A DNA stretch of 64,000 nt from an uncultured Oscillospiraceae bacterium (GCA_949743955.1 CATJVQ010000026.1:1-64000); one strand, 5' to 3'; positions 8,923-18,357 are shown, counted from the stretch's first letter. Translations and numbers: made by a program. Notes: generated from the letters alone by a model not told the origin.

Positions 8923-8936
8923 AGAATATATGTTCT
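8923..8936 (-). promoter_or_regulatory. LexA/SOS box of recA
   Basis: AGAACATATATTCT on the minus strand matches the Firmicute LexA consensus CGAACRNRYGTTYG in its half-sites (GAAC-N4-GTTC) with one change in the second half. It begins six bases downstream of the -10 box, where a repressor would block transcription. Confidence 0.8.
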
Positions 8937-8942
8937 TCCCCT

Positions 8943-8970
8943 ATTATACCAATAATCCGCGGAAGTGCAA
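8943..8970 (-). promoter_or_regulatory. recA promoter
   Basis: TTGCAC (8965-8970) and TATAAT (8943-8948) on the minus strand, 16 bp apart, immediately upstream of the LexA box and about 40 bases from the recA start. Confidence 0.75.
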
Positions 8971-9013
8971 GTCCTTTCCGCGCGATTTTACCCTGCTGCG
9001 GCTATTATAACAC

Positions 9014-9045
9014 AAAACCGCTGTGCATACAATCACAGCGGTTTT
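9014..9045 (-). terminator. Intrinsic terminator after glycerate kinase
   Basis: A perfect 12-bp stem (AAAACCGCTGTG / CACAGCGGTTTT) with an eight-base loop follows the glycerate kinase stop by about 12 bases. On the minus strand TTTTGTGTT follows. Confidence 0.8.
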
Positions 9046-9056
9046 GAGAGGGAATC

Positions 9057-10196
9057 TTACTGCACAAAGCCCATCCGTTTCATAAAACGCATCAGATTGT
9101 CGATGGTGAGGGCCATATCATCCTTCGCGCGCGGACGCGCCTCCTTATACGGTACAGCCACACGATTGATGCTGAAAATGGCGCTGACGCCTTCGTCATA
9201 AGCGCCGCCGATATTGTCGCCTATATCGCCCACTACGGCGATGAGCGGCACGCCGGCCTTTTTCGTCCGCCGCGCCACGCCGATGACCACCTTGCCCAGC
9301 AACGACTGGAAGTCGATTTTCCCCTCCCCGGAAAAGACAAGATCGGCCCCTTTGATGAGGCTGTCAAACCCGACGGTATCGAGCACTGTTTCAATGCCCA
9401 TCTGCAGGATACCGCCGAAGAACGCGACCATCCCGCCGCCCATGCCGCCGGCCGCGCCCGCGCCATGCAGCTCGGTGATGTCCACGCCAAGATCGCGCCG
9501 GACAATCTCCGCCATGTGCAGGAGGCCCTTGTCCAGGCGCTCGACCATCGCCTCGTCCGCCCCCTTCTGCGGAGCGAAGACGTGCGCCGCGCCGAGCGGG
9601 CCGCACAGCGGATTGTCGATGTCGCACATCGTGACGATGGGGATCTCCCGCAATCTCTCCGGCATCCCGGAAAGGTCGATGGAAGCGATGTTTTCCAGCG
9701 TCTCCCCCACCGGGACGAACGCCTTGCCGTCCGCATCGCGGAAGACGGCGCCCAGGGCCGCAGCCGCGCCGCAGCCGCCGTCGTTGGTGGCGCTGCCGCC
9801 GAGGCCTACGACCATCTTTGTGCAGCCGTTCTCGAGCGCGTGCGCCATGAGCTGGCCCACGCCATAGGTCGTGGTCTTTTCCGCATGCTTATTGTCGCCC
9901 ACCATCGGCAGACCGGCTGCCGCAGCCATCTCAATGATCGCCACATCGCCGGGGACCCTGCCGTAAAACGCCTCTACGTCCTCCCCATAGGGGCCCTGTA
10001 CGCGGAGTGTCACACGTTCGCCGCCCATAGCCTGTAAGAACGAGTCGACGCTTCCCTCGCCACCGTCCGCTACCGGCACGCTGAGCACCTCGGCTTCAGG
10101 AAAATGAGAAAGGATTACCCGCCGCATGATGTCGCAGATTTCGCTGGAGGACATGGTTCCTTTGAATGAATCCGGGATGAGAATGACCTTTTTCAT
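9057..10196 (-). CDS. Glycerate 2-kinase (GlxK/GarK type)
   Basis: Phosphorylates D-glycerate to 2-phosphoglycerate, feeding glycolysis. The 379-residue length and motifs ILIPDSFKGTMSS at the start, VADGGEGSVDSF near residue 45, GLGGSATNDGG near 135 and FSGEGKIDFQSL near 300 define glycerate kinase type 1. AAGGAG stands upstream of the ATG. It lies in a same-strand group with a GntP permease and a CdaR regulator. This suggests import and use of glycerate or a sugar acid that yields glycerate. Confidence 0.92.
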   Translation of the reverse strand: MKKVILIPDSFKGTMSSSEICDIMRRVILSHFPEAEVLSVPVADGGEGSVDSFLQAMGGERVTLRVQGPYGEDVEAFYGRVPGDVAIIEMAAAAGLPMVGDNKHAEKTTTYGVGQLMAHALENGCTKMVVGLGGSATNDGGCGAAAALGAVFRDADGKAFVPVGETLENIASIDLSGMPERLREIPIVTMCDIDNPLCGPLGAAHVFAPQKGADEAMVERLDKGLLHMAEIVRRDLGVDITELHGAGAAGGMGGGMVAFFGGILQMGIETVLDTVGFDSLIKGADLVFSGEGKIDFQSLLGKVVIGVARRTKKAGVPLIAVVGDIGDNIGGAYDEGVSAIFSINRVAVPYKEARPRAKDDMALTIDNLMRFMKRMGFVQ

Positions 10197-10267
10197 AATC
10201 GTCTCCTTTTTGCCGTGTTTTATGGTTTATCATTTGATTATTTCCGAATTTTAGATTCAAAAATAAC

Positions 10268-10298
10268 CCAGGGCGGCAGCAGAAAGCTGCCGCCCTGG
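10268..10298 (-). terminator. Terminator after the secreted hydrolase gene
   Basis: A 13-bp perfect stem (CCAGGGCGGCAGC and its complement) with a five-base loop. On the minus strand it is followed by GTTATTTTTG. It separates the hydrolase gene from glycerate kinase. Confidence 0.75.
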
Positions 10299-10356
10299 AG
10301 GACACCGGGAGAACGCGGTCTGTTTTCCGCGCCTTTTTCTCTATTCTACTGGATGA

Positions 10357-11283
10357 TTACCCAAGCCACCATTCTCTGAGCTCCGGCCACCATTCGTCCT
10401 TGCGGCCGATAACGTCGCGATGGTTGGCGCCTTTGTCCGCTGTCGCCTTGATGTAGTTAATCTCAATGCGGGCCGCGGCTTCCGGAGAGATCTCGGCGAG
10501 CTTTTTCTTAAAGCGCTCCGCGTTCTCAGGCGGAATGTGGTTGTCGTCTTCGCCCAGAGTCAGGCGCATGGGGCAGACATCCACGTAACGATCCAAGTGA
10601 GTAATCGGGTTGAGCTGGTTGTAGAAATACTGCGCATAACTGTCCGGCTTGCCGGGATCGAGGATAACGCCCGGATTCGTCAGATTGTGCATGCCGGGAC
10701 GCAGCCAGTCCGGCGTGGTGACGACCGGAGCGCCACGCACGAGGCGATTGTCGATACCGGCCACGGTCATGGTGATGTCGCCGCCCATGCTGATGCCGCC
10801 CATGTAGAACTCCGGCTCTACGCCGAGATTCTCAATGGCCCAGTCCACAACACGCTCGGTATCCAGAGTCGTCTGCCCCAAGATGGGCCAGCCGTACTTA
10901 CGGATATTGGCAAACGTATCGGCATGGACTTCGTCGCGGACGCGGCCCTTCGGGTCGCGCTCACCGTGCTGATACAGATCAAACGCGAGAGCGGTGTAAC
11001 CCTTCTCGGCGATGTCCTTGAGATACGGTGCCAAGGATTCCTTCGTGCTGCCCAGTCCGCCGAGCCAGATGGCGAGCTTCCTGCCTTCCTTAACAGTACC
11101 GGGCTTCACTTCCGGCTCGATGTAGATAACCGGAATATCGTCGCACCAGTCCTTCACGACGGTGATGCCGTCAAGATCAATTTCGCCCTTTTCCTTCGCG
11201 GGCGCTTCCGCGAAAGCCGCCGTGCTCATGGACAGTCCCATAACGCACGCCAGAAGAGCAGCTACCCATTTTGTCTTTCTCAA
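10357..11283 (-). CDS. Secreted alpha/beta-hydrolase (esterase-like)
   Basis: Starts at a TTG (11283) with AAGGAG eight bases upstream; a longer frame reaching an ATG at 11328 lacks such a site. Residues 1-27 form a signal peptide (basic LRKTK, hydrophobic core, AFA-type cleavage site). The nucleophile elbow is G-I-S-M-G-G-D (about residues 180-186), and LGEDDNHIPPENAERF near the C-terminus probably holds the acid. A histidine in GANHRDVIG may complete the triad. The fold is like dienelactone hydrolases and acetyl-xylan esterases. Substrate unknown; lying beside GntP and glycerate kinase, it may release an acid from an ester. Confidence 0.78.
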   Translation of the reverse strand: MRKTKWVAALLACVMGLSMSTAAFAEAPAKEKGEIDLDGITVVKDWCDDIPVIYIEPEVKPGTVKEGRKLAIWLGGLGSTKESLAPYLKDIAEKGYTALAFDLYQHGERDPKGRVRDEVHADTFANIRKYGWPILGQTTLDTERVVDWAIENLGVEPEFYMGGISMGGDITMTVAGIDNRLVRGAPVVTTPDWLRPGMHNLTNPGVILDPGKPDSYAQYFYNQLNPITHLDRYVDVCPMRLTLGEDDNHIPPENAERFKKKLAEISPEAAARIEINYIKATADKGANHRDVIGRKDEWWPELREWWLG

Positions 11284-11484
11284 TGTCCTTACTCCTTTCA
11301 CTTTCCACTTCTCACATTCATCATCCATATTTTCAGGTCTCGAAAACGGCCTGCCTCTCCCGTGTCCTGACAGGAGTCTCTGCCTGCGCCCTGTCGTCTC
11401 CTCCCGGCCTCACGGTCTCCGGGAGAAGACAATCCGCAGGACAAAACCGGTTTTATGCGGAAATGTTTCTGATATTCAAGCCAG

Positions 11485-12873
11485 TCAGAAAATCAGCGAA
11501 AGAATGAAGATACCAATCATCGAGGACACGCCCAGAAGCAGAGTGCAGAGGGTCTGCGTCTTGTAGCCCTGCTCCGGCTCCATTTCGCCGAAGTTGGTGA
11601 CAACCCAGAAATAGGAGTCGTTCGCGTGCGAGACAGTCATAGCGCCGGCGCCGATAGCCATAACGGTAAGGGCCGCGAGCGCGGGGGTATTGAGCTGCAG
11701 CGCGCCCATGAGGGGAGCAAGGATGCCGGCCGTCGTGGTGATGGCCACGGTCGAGGAACCCTGCGCTGTCTTGAGAATGGCGGCGAGGATGAACGGGAAG
11801 AAGATGCCGATTGTCTGCAGAACAGCCGCGTTGCTTGTGATGTAATCCACCATGCTCGTGGAAGAGATGACCTTGCCCAGAACGCCGCCCGCAGCCGTCA
11901 CGAACAGGATGGGGCCGACAGTCTTCAGGGTCTCGTTGGTGGTCTCATAGAACTTGTCGAGCTTGCCGACACCCGCCATCTGCAACACACCGAAAATGGT
12001 GCCGACCGCCAGAGCGATGATCGGAGTACCCAGGAAGGAGCACAGATCGTACAGGATGCCGCTCCAGCCGGCCATGGCCGCGATGGAACCGAGAGCCATG
12101 AGGAGAATCGGAACAATGATGGGGGCCAGAGCGCTTGCGCCGCCGGGGATCTGCCCGTAGGAAGCGACCAGCTCCTCATAGGACTTGACGATTTCGCCGT
12201 TATCCGCTTCATCCTTGGCCTTAACGGACTTGCCGATGTACTTGGCAAAGAAATAGCCCACAGCCAGCGGAATGATGGAGCACAGCACGCCCATGCCCAT
12301 CACAAGCAGCAGGTTTTCGCCGATGCCCAGCGTGTTCGCTGCGGCGATAGGGCCGGGGGTGGGAGGAATGAAGACGTGCGCGATGTACAGGCCCGCGGAG
12401 AGCGCGACCGTCATCGCAACGCTCGAGGTCATTGTGCGGCGGACAAGCGCCTTACGGATGGGGTTGAGGATGACGAAGCCCGAATCACAGAAGACGGGGA
12501 TGGAGACAACCCAGCCCATGATCAGCATGGCCAGCTCCGGATGTTTCTTGCCGACGAGCTTGATGACCAGATCCGCGAGTGTAAACGCAGCGCCCGTTAC
12601 CTCAAGAATGCTGCCGATGAGCGCGCCGAGGATGATGACGATGCCGATGCTCGTGAAGGTCCCGGAAAAACCTGCGCCGATGACATTGGCGATGCCCTGC
12701 GTGACGGTGCCGTCCTCCGCGGTCTTATTGACCAGCGGAATCCCCGCCACAAGCCCCAGAATGAGAGAAATGGCCATGATGGAGATAAACGGATGAATTT
12801 TGAACTTGGAGATGGCGACAATCATCAGAACGACTGCCAGCACAAATGCGACGATAAGTGGGAATCCTGACAT
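11485..12873 (-). CDS. GntP-family sugar-acid/proton symporter
   Basis: A 462-residue, strongly hydrophobic protein with about 12-14 membrane helices. It has GntP features such as ISKFKIHPFISIM at residues 22-34, FCDSGFVILNPI around residue 130, and the HVFIPPTPGPIAAANTLG loop. The family imports gluconate, glycerate and related acids. Pairing with glycerate kinase and CdaR favours glycerate or an aldarate-derived acid, but the sequence does not decide it. GAGGAGG precedes the ATG. Confidence 0.9.
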   Translation of the reverse strand: MSGFPLIVAFVLAVVLMIVAISKFKIHPFISIMAISLILGLVAGIPLVNKTAEDGTVTQGIANVIGAGFSGTFTSIGIVIILGALIGSILEVTGAAFTLADLVIKLVGKKHPELAMLIMGWVVSIPVFCDSGFVILNPIRKALVRRTMTSSVAMTVALSAGLYIAHVFIPPTPGPIAAANTLGIGENLLLVMGMGVLCSIIPLAVGYFFAKYIGKSVKAKDEADNGEIVKSYEELVASYGQIPGGASALAPIIVPILLMALGSIAAMAGWSGILYDLCSFLGTPIIALAVGTIFGVLQMAGVGKLDKFYETTNETLKTVGPILFVTAAGGVLGKVISSTSMVDYITSNAAVLQTIGIFFPFILAAILKTAQGSSTVAITTTAGILAPLMGALQLNTPALAALTVMAIGAGAMTVSHANDSYFWVVTNFGEMEPEQGYKTQTLCTLLLGVSSMIGIFILSLIF

Positions 12874-12946
12874 AAAATACCCTCCTCATGATAAAGTAGG
12901 GGAACTTATATATTTTCCGGCAAAATATTCGTCCCCTTTAGTGTAA

Positions 12947-12975
12947 AATATACAGGATTTCTTTTATTTTGTCTA
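12947..12975 (-). promoter_or_regulatory. Candidate promoter of the GntP gene
   Basis: TAGACA (12970-12975) and TATATT (12947-12952) on the minus strand, 17 bp apart, about 75 bases before the permease start. The AT-rich leader could hold a CdaR site, but I see no clear inverted repeat. Confidence 0.45.
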
Positions 12976-13052
12976 CGTTCCCGAGAACAGGTTATTAGGT
13001 AAAATTATAGTCTACAGAACATATCTATAAAAGATATCCTGTTTCCTTTGTT

Positions 13053-14222
13053 TTATTTCTCCAAATCCCTGTTTTCCCAGAAGAGCGGGTGAGCTTCCAT
13101 CTCATGAAAAAAAAGCAGCGCCATATAAAAAACGGCGGCATGACTGGGCAGGCGGACGTCAAAGCCGGAGATCTCGTGCAGGCGGCGCAGGCGGTACTGA
13201 AGCGTATTTTTATGCAGATACAGTGCGTCGGCCGCGCGCTGGAGAGATCCTTCGGCCGCGAAATACGCCTCGAGCAGGCCCATCCACCGCAGCAGCTCTT
13301 CATACCGGCAGCCGGGAAACACCTTGTGCAGGTATTCTTCTTTCGTCCGGTGCGGGATATCTCCGACAAAGAGCTCGAGCGTGACGCGGTCATAGAAAAA
13401 GATGCCGCCCGACAAGCGCCGGGACGCCTGCCAGGAGCGGTTCGCCTGCATATATGCCTGATGGATGTCGGCGGCGCCGCCGTCGATCCCCACAGCCAGG
13501 CGCACATGAAAGGAGGCGAACGCCATCCGGCACAGCCGCTCGGCCAGCGCCTGCATATCCTCGCCCGGGCGCTTGCGCACGAGCAGGATCTGCCTGGCGG
13601 CGTTGCGCAGGATGATGTTCCCCGCCTCCCCTTCCACCAGGCCGGATACCGCTGTCTCCAAGAGCTCGAGCTGCTTCTGCCCCTCGGCGGTACTGATATA
13701 GTGATCCAGATCACGGGGACTGACAATCATCACCCGGCGCGGCAGGGCGATATCAATACCCAGCGCCAGCCCTCTCTCCGCCAGCGCCTGCGCCTGAAGC
13801 ATCCCGCCCTCGAGGACCCAGTCCTCCAGAAACCGGCTGCGTACGCGCAGTCCTAGGCGGCGCTCGTCCTGCTCCGTCCACTCACGGATGAGGATTTCTG
13901 TCATTTTTTTGACAACCTGCCCATAGCTGACAACCTGATTATAGTCCCCGGTGATGCCGATGACCCCCACCGTAACTCCCTCATGGCGGATAGGAAGATT
14001 GAGCCCGGGACGTACACTCTCGGTAGCCGTCTCGGGCGTGACATAATATTCGGGGAGATTCTCATCAATAATCCGCTTGGCTCCCTCATGGAAGTGGCCA
14101 AGGCGGGCGGCATCCGTGCTGGCGATGATATAGCCCCGCTCATCCATCATATTGATATTCTGCCCTACAATGCTGCCGATTTCACCGACGATACGCTGTG
14201 CGCTCTGTGTGGACAGACGCAT
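13053..14222 (-). CDS. CdaR-family sugar diacid regulator
   Basis: Transcription regulator of about 389 residues. It has an N-terminal sugar-diacid recognition domain (IVGEIGSIVGQNINMMDERG, residues 10-29), a GGDEF-like middle region, and a C-terminal PucR-type helix-turn-helix (GSLQRAADALYLHKNTLQYR, about 335-355). Such proteins activate glycerate, galactarate and glucarate genes. The ATG at 14222 follows GGGAGGGG by about nine bases. Adjacent to GntP and in its orientation, it is probably the local activator. Confidence 0.9.
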   Translation of the reverse strand: MRLSTQSAQRIVGEIGSIVGQNINMMDERGYIIASTDAARLGHFHEGAKRIIDENLPEYYVTPETATESVRPGLNLPIRHEGVTVGVIGITGDYNQVVSYGQVVKKMTEILIREWTEQDERRLGLRVRSRFLEDWVLEGGMLQAQALAERGLALGIDIALPRRVMIVSPRDLDHYISTAEGQKQLELLETAVSGLVEGEAGNIILRNAARQILLVRKRPGEDMQALAERLCRMAFASFHVRLAVGIDGGAADIHQAYMQANRSWQASRRLSGGIFFYDRVTLELFVGDIPHRTKEEYLHKVFPGCRYEELLRWMGLLEAYFAAEGSLQRAADALYLHKNTLQYRLRRLHEISGFDVRLPSHAAVFYMALLFFHEMEAHPLFWENRDLEK

Positions 14223-14282
14223 GGCAAACACCCCTCCCCTGCTGAAAAGATGAGGGTATGATACCACAAAAAGGCGGGGGTT

Positions 14283-14801
14283 TCAAGCGTTTCCCATCGC
14301 CCCGCCGCCGCACAGGAGCAGGACTGCCGCCACCAGCAGCAGCTCCCCCCGCCCGACCGGAGCGTACAGACGGACAGGGATCTCCCCCGGTTCGATAATA
14401 CCTCCTCCGAAGGGGCGGATCTCCCTCTGCAGGCAGACCATGGCGCACTCATCGGTGAGGCTCGAGAGGGTGAGTGTGTCACGCACGGAGAGACCGCAGG
14501 TGAGCGTCTTTAAGTGATGCGCCGCCGCGAAAGCGAGGGCCTCCCTATTTTCCGAGTGGACGACCGCCAGCGCGTGTTCATCCGGGGTGAAGGGATAGTC
14601 CGGCGGCGGGGCGGCGCCCAGAACATAGACTGTGTCCCCCGTGCAGGAGGGGGGGACATCCGCCTCCAGCAGCAGGACATCCGGCGCGTGGACGGGGGAT
14701 ACTCTCTCCGGCGTGACGGATAGCACCCGGCAGCAGTCCGAGAGCGTGCGGAAAAGCACCCCCGTCATCGGGCCCGGCGGCGTAACGATGATTGTGACCA
14801 T
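14283..14801 (-). CDS. Unknown protein (172 aa)
   Basis: A complete reading frame on the same strand as cdaR, 60 bases upstream of it. It contains LLEADVPPSCTGDTVYVLGA, an alanine-rich helix (NREALAFAAAHHLKTLTCGL) and a hydrophobic C-terminal stretch (GELLLVAAVLLLCGGG, about 150-166) that could be membrane-embedded. The middle part faintly recalls Mur-ligase ATP domains, but no P-loop is present. I do not recognise the family. Confidence 0.55.
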   Translation of the reverse strand: MVTIIVTPPGPMTGVLFRTLSDCCRVLSVTPERVSPVHAPDVLLLEADVPPSCTGDTVYVLGAAPPPDYPFTPDEHALAVVHSENREALAFAAAHHLKTLTCGLSVRDTLTLSSLTDECAMVCLQREIRPFGGGIIEPGEIPVRLYAPVGRGELLLVAAVLLLCGGGAMGNA

Positions 14802-14983
14802 CCCGTTTCCCTCCCGCTTCAGTTTTCTAATGGATAGTATTCATCCATGAGCCGGTCCTATACGCGGAAATTTGTGAAAAATACGGAAAACGGACTGGAA
14901 CGTGGATGGAAACTGTGATAAAATAGGAATACCTTTACGTGTATTCTACTCTTGCATGTATTATCATGAGGAGGCCATGAGCC

Positions 14984-16465
14984 ATGCTGGAAAAAGCTGA
15001 TTTGAAAAAGACAATGATCGGGCCGGAGTTTAAACAGCTCTGCGGCCGCCTGAAGGGCGAGCTGGCCGTATTGCAGCACGCCGTGAAGGAAAAACGCCTG
15101 CCGGTGATAGTCCTGTTCGAGGGCTGGAGCGCGGCCGGCAAGGGGAGCATGCTGGCGGATCTCATCCTGACGCTGGATCCGCGCAGCTTCAAAGTGTATT
15201 CCACCCTCCCGCCCACGGAGGAGGAGCGCCGCCGCCCCTTCCTCTACCGCCACTGGATCCGCACGCCGGAAGGGGGCCGCTTCTCTATCTTTGACCGGAG
15301 CTGGTATCCGGAGGTTTCGCTCGCCCGCGTGGAAGAGAAGCTGCGCGCAAAGGAAGCATACCGGATGATGGATTCGATCAACACCTTCGAGCGCCAGCTC
15401 TCCGACGATGGCACGCTGATTATCAAATTTTTCCTGCACATCTCGCATAAGGAGCAGGAAAAACGGCTCAAAAAGCTCTCCGCCGACAAGGACACCGCAT
15501 GGCGCGTCACGCCGCGGGACTGGAAACGGTATAAGCTCTATGACGAATATTACACCGCTTTCGACGAGATGCTCGAGCACACTGACACACCATATGCACC
15601 CTGGCATGTTATTGCCTCGCACGATAAGGGCGCCGCGATGGCGGAAATTTACCGCGTGATGGTCACCTCGATTAAATCCGCGCTCGCGGCCAAGGAAAAG
15701 CCCCCTCTCCTGCCGGAGGGGAGCCCCGAGGCGGGCGGCTTCCCGCTCGTGCGCACACCGAAGCTCAGCGACATCCCGCTGGACATGACCGTCGATCCGG
15801 AGCGCTACAAGGAGCTCTTAAAGAAAAAGCAGAAAAAGCTCGCAGAGCTGCACAACCGCCTCTACCGCACCCGAACCCCGGTTGTGGTCGTCTACGAAGG
15901 GTGGGATGCCGCCGGTAAGGGCGGCAATATCCGCCGGCTGGTGAAGAGCCTCGATCCGCGCGGGTATGAGGTGGTGCCTATCGCCGCGCCGAGCAAGACA
16001 GAGCTGGCCCACCAGTACCTCTGGCGCTTCTGGAAGGAAGTTCCCAAGGACGGGCATGTCGCCATCTTTGACCGGAGCTGGTACGGCCGCGTGATGGTGG
16101 AGCATATCGAGGGCTTCTGCACGCCGCAGGACTATCACCGCGCGTTTCGGGAGATCAACGAGTTCGAGAAGGAGCTCTATGACTGGGGTGCGGTCGTGAT
16201 CAAGTTCTGGCTGCAGATCGATAAGGAGGAGCAGCTCCGCCGCTTCAAGGACCGCCAGGAGACGCCGGAAAAGCAGTGGAAGATCACCGACGAGGACTGG
16301 CGCAACCGTGAAAAATGGGATCAGTATGAGGATGCTGTCAACCGCATGCTCGAACTGACCTCGACAGAGTACGCCCCCTGGACCATCATCGAGTCGCAGG
16401 ATAAGCGTTTTGCCCGCCTCAAGGCGATTGAAGCGTTTATCAGTGCCATTCAGAAAAGACTGTGA
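14984..16465 (+). CDS. Two-domain PPK2: polyphosphate:AMP phosphotransferase-like
   Basis: A 493-residue protein made of two tandem PPK2 kinase domains. Each has a Walker A (FEGWSAAGKG at about 45; YEGWDAAGKG at about 303), a lid and Walker B (IFDRSWY in both). Double-domain PPK2 proteins (class II, Pap) transfer phosphate from polyphosphate to AMP to make ADP; this specificity is inferred from architecture. Both P-loops look intact, whereas often only one domain is active. AGGAGG precedes the start. The gene lies 35 bases before the GH13 gene and is probably co-transcribed with it. Confidence 0.88.
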   Translation: MLEKADLKKTMIGPEFKQLCGRLKGELAVLQHAVKEKRLPVIVLFEGWSAAGKGSMLADLILTLDPRSFKVYSTLPPTEEERRRPFLYRHWIRTPEGGRFSIFDRSWYPEVSLARVEEKLRAKEAYRMMDSINTFERQLSDDGTLIIKFFLHISHKEQEKRLKKLSADKDTAWRVTPRDWKRYKLYDEYYTAFDEMLEHTDTPYAPWHVIASHDKGAAMAEIYRVMVTSIKSALAAKEKPPLLPEGSPEAGGFPLVRTPKLSDIPLDMTVDPERYKELLKKKQKKLAELHNRLYRTRTPVVVVYEGWDAAGKGGNIRRLVKSLDPRGYEVVPIAAPSKTELAHQYLWRFWKEVPKDGHVAIFDRSWYGRVMVEHIEGFCTPQDYHRAFREINEFEKELYDWGAVVIKFWLQIDKEEQLRRFKDRQETPEKQWKITDEDWRNREKWDQYEDAVNRMLELTSTEYAPWTIIESQDKRFARLKAIEAFISAIQKRL

Positions 16466-16500
16466 GACCGGTTCCCGAAGTCTGTGAGGAGTGAGAACCC

Positions 16501-18342
16501 ATGATAAAGAGCGACGAAGCGCTGTTCGAGGCTCGTCTTTCACGCCACATCGACGAACTGCGCTGGCTGTATATGGAGCTGTATGACGACGAAACCCTGT
16601 TCGGCGAGCTGTGCAGCCGGATGCGCGATTTTGCCCTTGAGCGCACCGGCGCTCTCGCAGAGCGGGACAGTCTCCGTGAGGCGGATCCGGAGTGGTATAA
16701 GTCCCGCAATCTCACCGGCATGATGATGTATATCGACAATTTCGGCGGTACGCTTCAGGGTGTCTGCGAGCGCCTGCCCTATCTTGAGCAGGCGGGGGTC
16801 AGCTGCCTGCACCTCATGCCGTTCCTGAACACGGTCCCGGGCCGCAGCGACGGCGGCTATGCTGTCGCGGATTTCCGCACCGTCCGCCCGGATCTCGGGA
16901 CGATGGAGGATCTCGAGGCGCTCACCGCCGCCTGCCATGAAAAGGGCATCAATGTTTGCATGGATTTCGTGATGAACCACACCAGCGAGAATCACGAGTG
17001 GGCCCAAAAGGCCCGGGCCGGGGATGCCGAATATCAGAGCCGCTACTTCCTTTTCGACGATCCGGCCATCCCCGCCGAATATGAGAAGACCGTTCCGCAG
17101 GTCTTCCCCACCTCGGCACCCGGCAACTTCACTTTTCTGCCCGATCTCGGCCAGTATGTCATGACCACCTTCTACCCCTATCAATGGGATCTCAATTACC
17201 AGAATCCCCGGGTATTCAATGAAATGATGTATAATTATCTCTATCTGGCCAACCGGGGCATGGATATTATCCGTATCGACGCAGTGCCGTATATCTGGAA
17301 GGAGCTCGGCACCGACTGCCGCAATCAGCCGAAGGTACACACCATCGTGCGTTTGATGCGCATGATCGGGGAGATTGTCTGTCCTTCCGTCATCCTGCTC
17401 GGCGAGGTTGTCATGGAGCCGGTCAAGGTTGTCCCCTATTTCGGGACCATCGAGAAACCGGAGTGCCATATGCTGTATAATGTGACAACGATGTGCACCA
17501 CCTGGCACACCGTCGCCACGAAGGACACCCGGCTGCTGCGCCGTCAGCTCGATATTCTGTGCACCCTGCCCCGGGAGTATGTCTTCTTAAACTACCTGCG
17601 CTGTCACGACGACATCGGCTGGGGGCTGGACTATGCGGCGCTGCAGGACTGGGGCATGGAGGAGGTCGCGCACAAGAAGTATCTGAACGACTATTTCCGG
17701 GGTCTCCGGGAAGGAAGCCGGAGCCGGGGCGAACTCTATAACGACGATCCCGCCTCCGGAGACGCCCGCCTGTGCGGCACGACGGCCAGCCTGTGCGGTC
17801 TGGAGACCGCTGAGACCGAAGCGGAGATCGATCTCGCCGTGCGGCTGGATCTCACGCTGCACGCCATGGTGTTCATGCAGAGCGGCATCCCCATGCTGTA
17901 CAGCGGCGACGAAGTCGCTCAGCTTAACGATTATACATATAAGGAGGACCCGCAGAAGGCCGACGACAGCCGCTATCTCCACCGGGGAAAGATGCGCTGG
18001 GATTTGGCCGGCCGTGCGGAGGATCTGTCCGCTCCGGAGGGGCGCATTTTCCAGGGAATCAAGAAGCTGGAGGCACTGCGGGAGGCCTGCCCCGCCTTCT
18101 CCGTTTACGCGGATGTATGGCTCCTCGATACCGGAGACGACGGGCTTCTGGCCATCGGACGCTATGCGGAGAAGCAGAAGATCATCGGTGTCTTTAACTT
18201 CACCCCGGAGGCGAAGACGATCACATGCCCTTACGATCCCGGCGAGTTTACAGACCTGCTCTCCGGAGAACAGTACACGCTGGAAGACCTGCCCATCCCC
18301 GCGTATGGGTGCCGCTACATGGAGCGGAAGTTTACAGAATGA
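16501..18342 (+). CDS. Amylosucrase-like GH13 enzyme
   Basis: A 613-residue alpha-amylase-family enzyme with the long helical N-terminus of amylosucrases (about residues 1-90) before the TIM barrel. Catalytic residues can be placed: nucleophile Asp in MDIIRIDAVPYIW (about 259), acid/base Glu in ILLGEVV (about 301), and transition-state Asp in LRCHDDIGW (about 369). MDFVMNHTSENHEW is the first conserved barrel region. Amylosucrases split sucrose and transfer glucose to glucan; hydrolysis of sucrose or trehalose-like substrates is also possible. It has no signal peptide, so it acts in the cytoplasm. Confidence 0.87.
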   Translation: MIKSDEALFEARLSRHIDELRWLYMELYDDETLFGELCSRMRDFALERTGALAERDSLREADPEWYKSRNLTGMMMYIDNFGGTLQGVCERLPYLEQAGVSCLHLMPFLNTVPGRSDGGYAVADFRTVRPDLGTMEDLEALTAACHEKGINVCMDFVMNHTSENHEWAQKARAGDAEYQSRYFLFDDPAIPAEYEKTVPQVFPTSAPGNFTFLPDLGQYVMTTFYPYQWDLNYQNPRVFNEMMYNYLYLANRGMDIIRIDAVPYIWKELGTDCRNQPKVHTIVRLMRMIGEIVCPSVILLGEVVMEPVKVVPYFGTIEKPECHMLYNVTTMCTTWHTVATKDTRLLRRQLDILCTLPREYVFLNYLRCHDDIGWGLDYAALQDWGMEEVAHKKYLNDYFRGLREGSRSRGELYNDDPASGDARLCGTTASLCGLETAETEAEIDLAVRLDLTLHAMVFMQSGIPMLYSGDEVAQLNDYTYKEDPQKADDSRYLHRGKMRWDLAGRAEDLSAPEGRIFQGIKKLEALREACPAFSVYADVWLLDTGDDGLLAIGRYAEKQKIIGVFNFTPEAKTITCPYDPGEFTDLLSGEQYTLEDLPIPAYGCRYMERKFTE

Positions 18343-18357
18343 CAGAACCCATACAGG

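Noticed and set aside
11626-12870. 414-codon plus-strand frame opposite GntP, rich in Asp/His/Arg
   Set aside because: It is the reverse-complement image of hydrophobic membrane codons, not a real protein.
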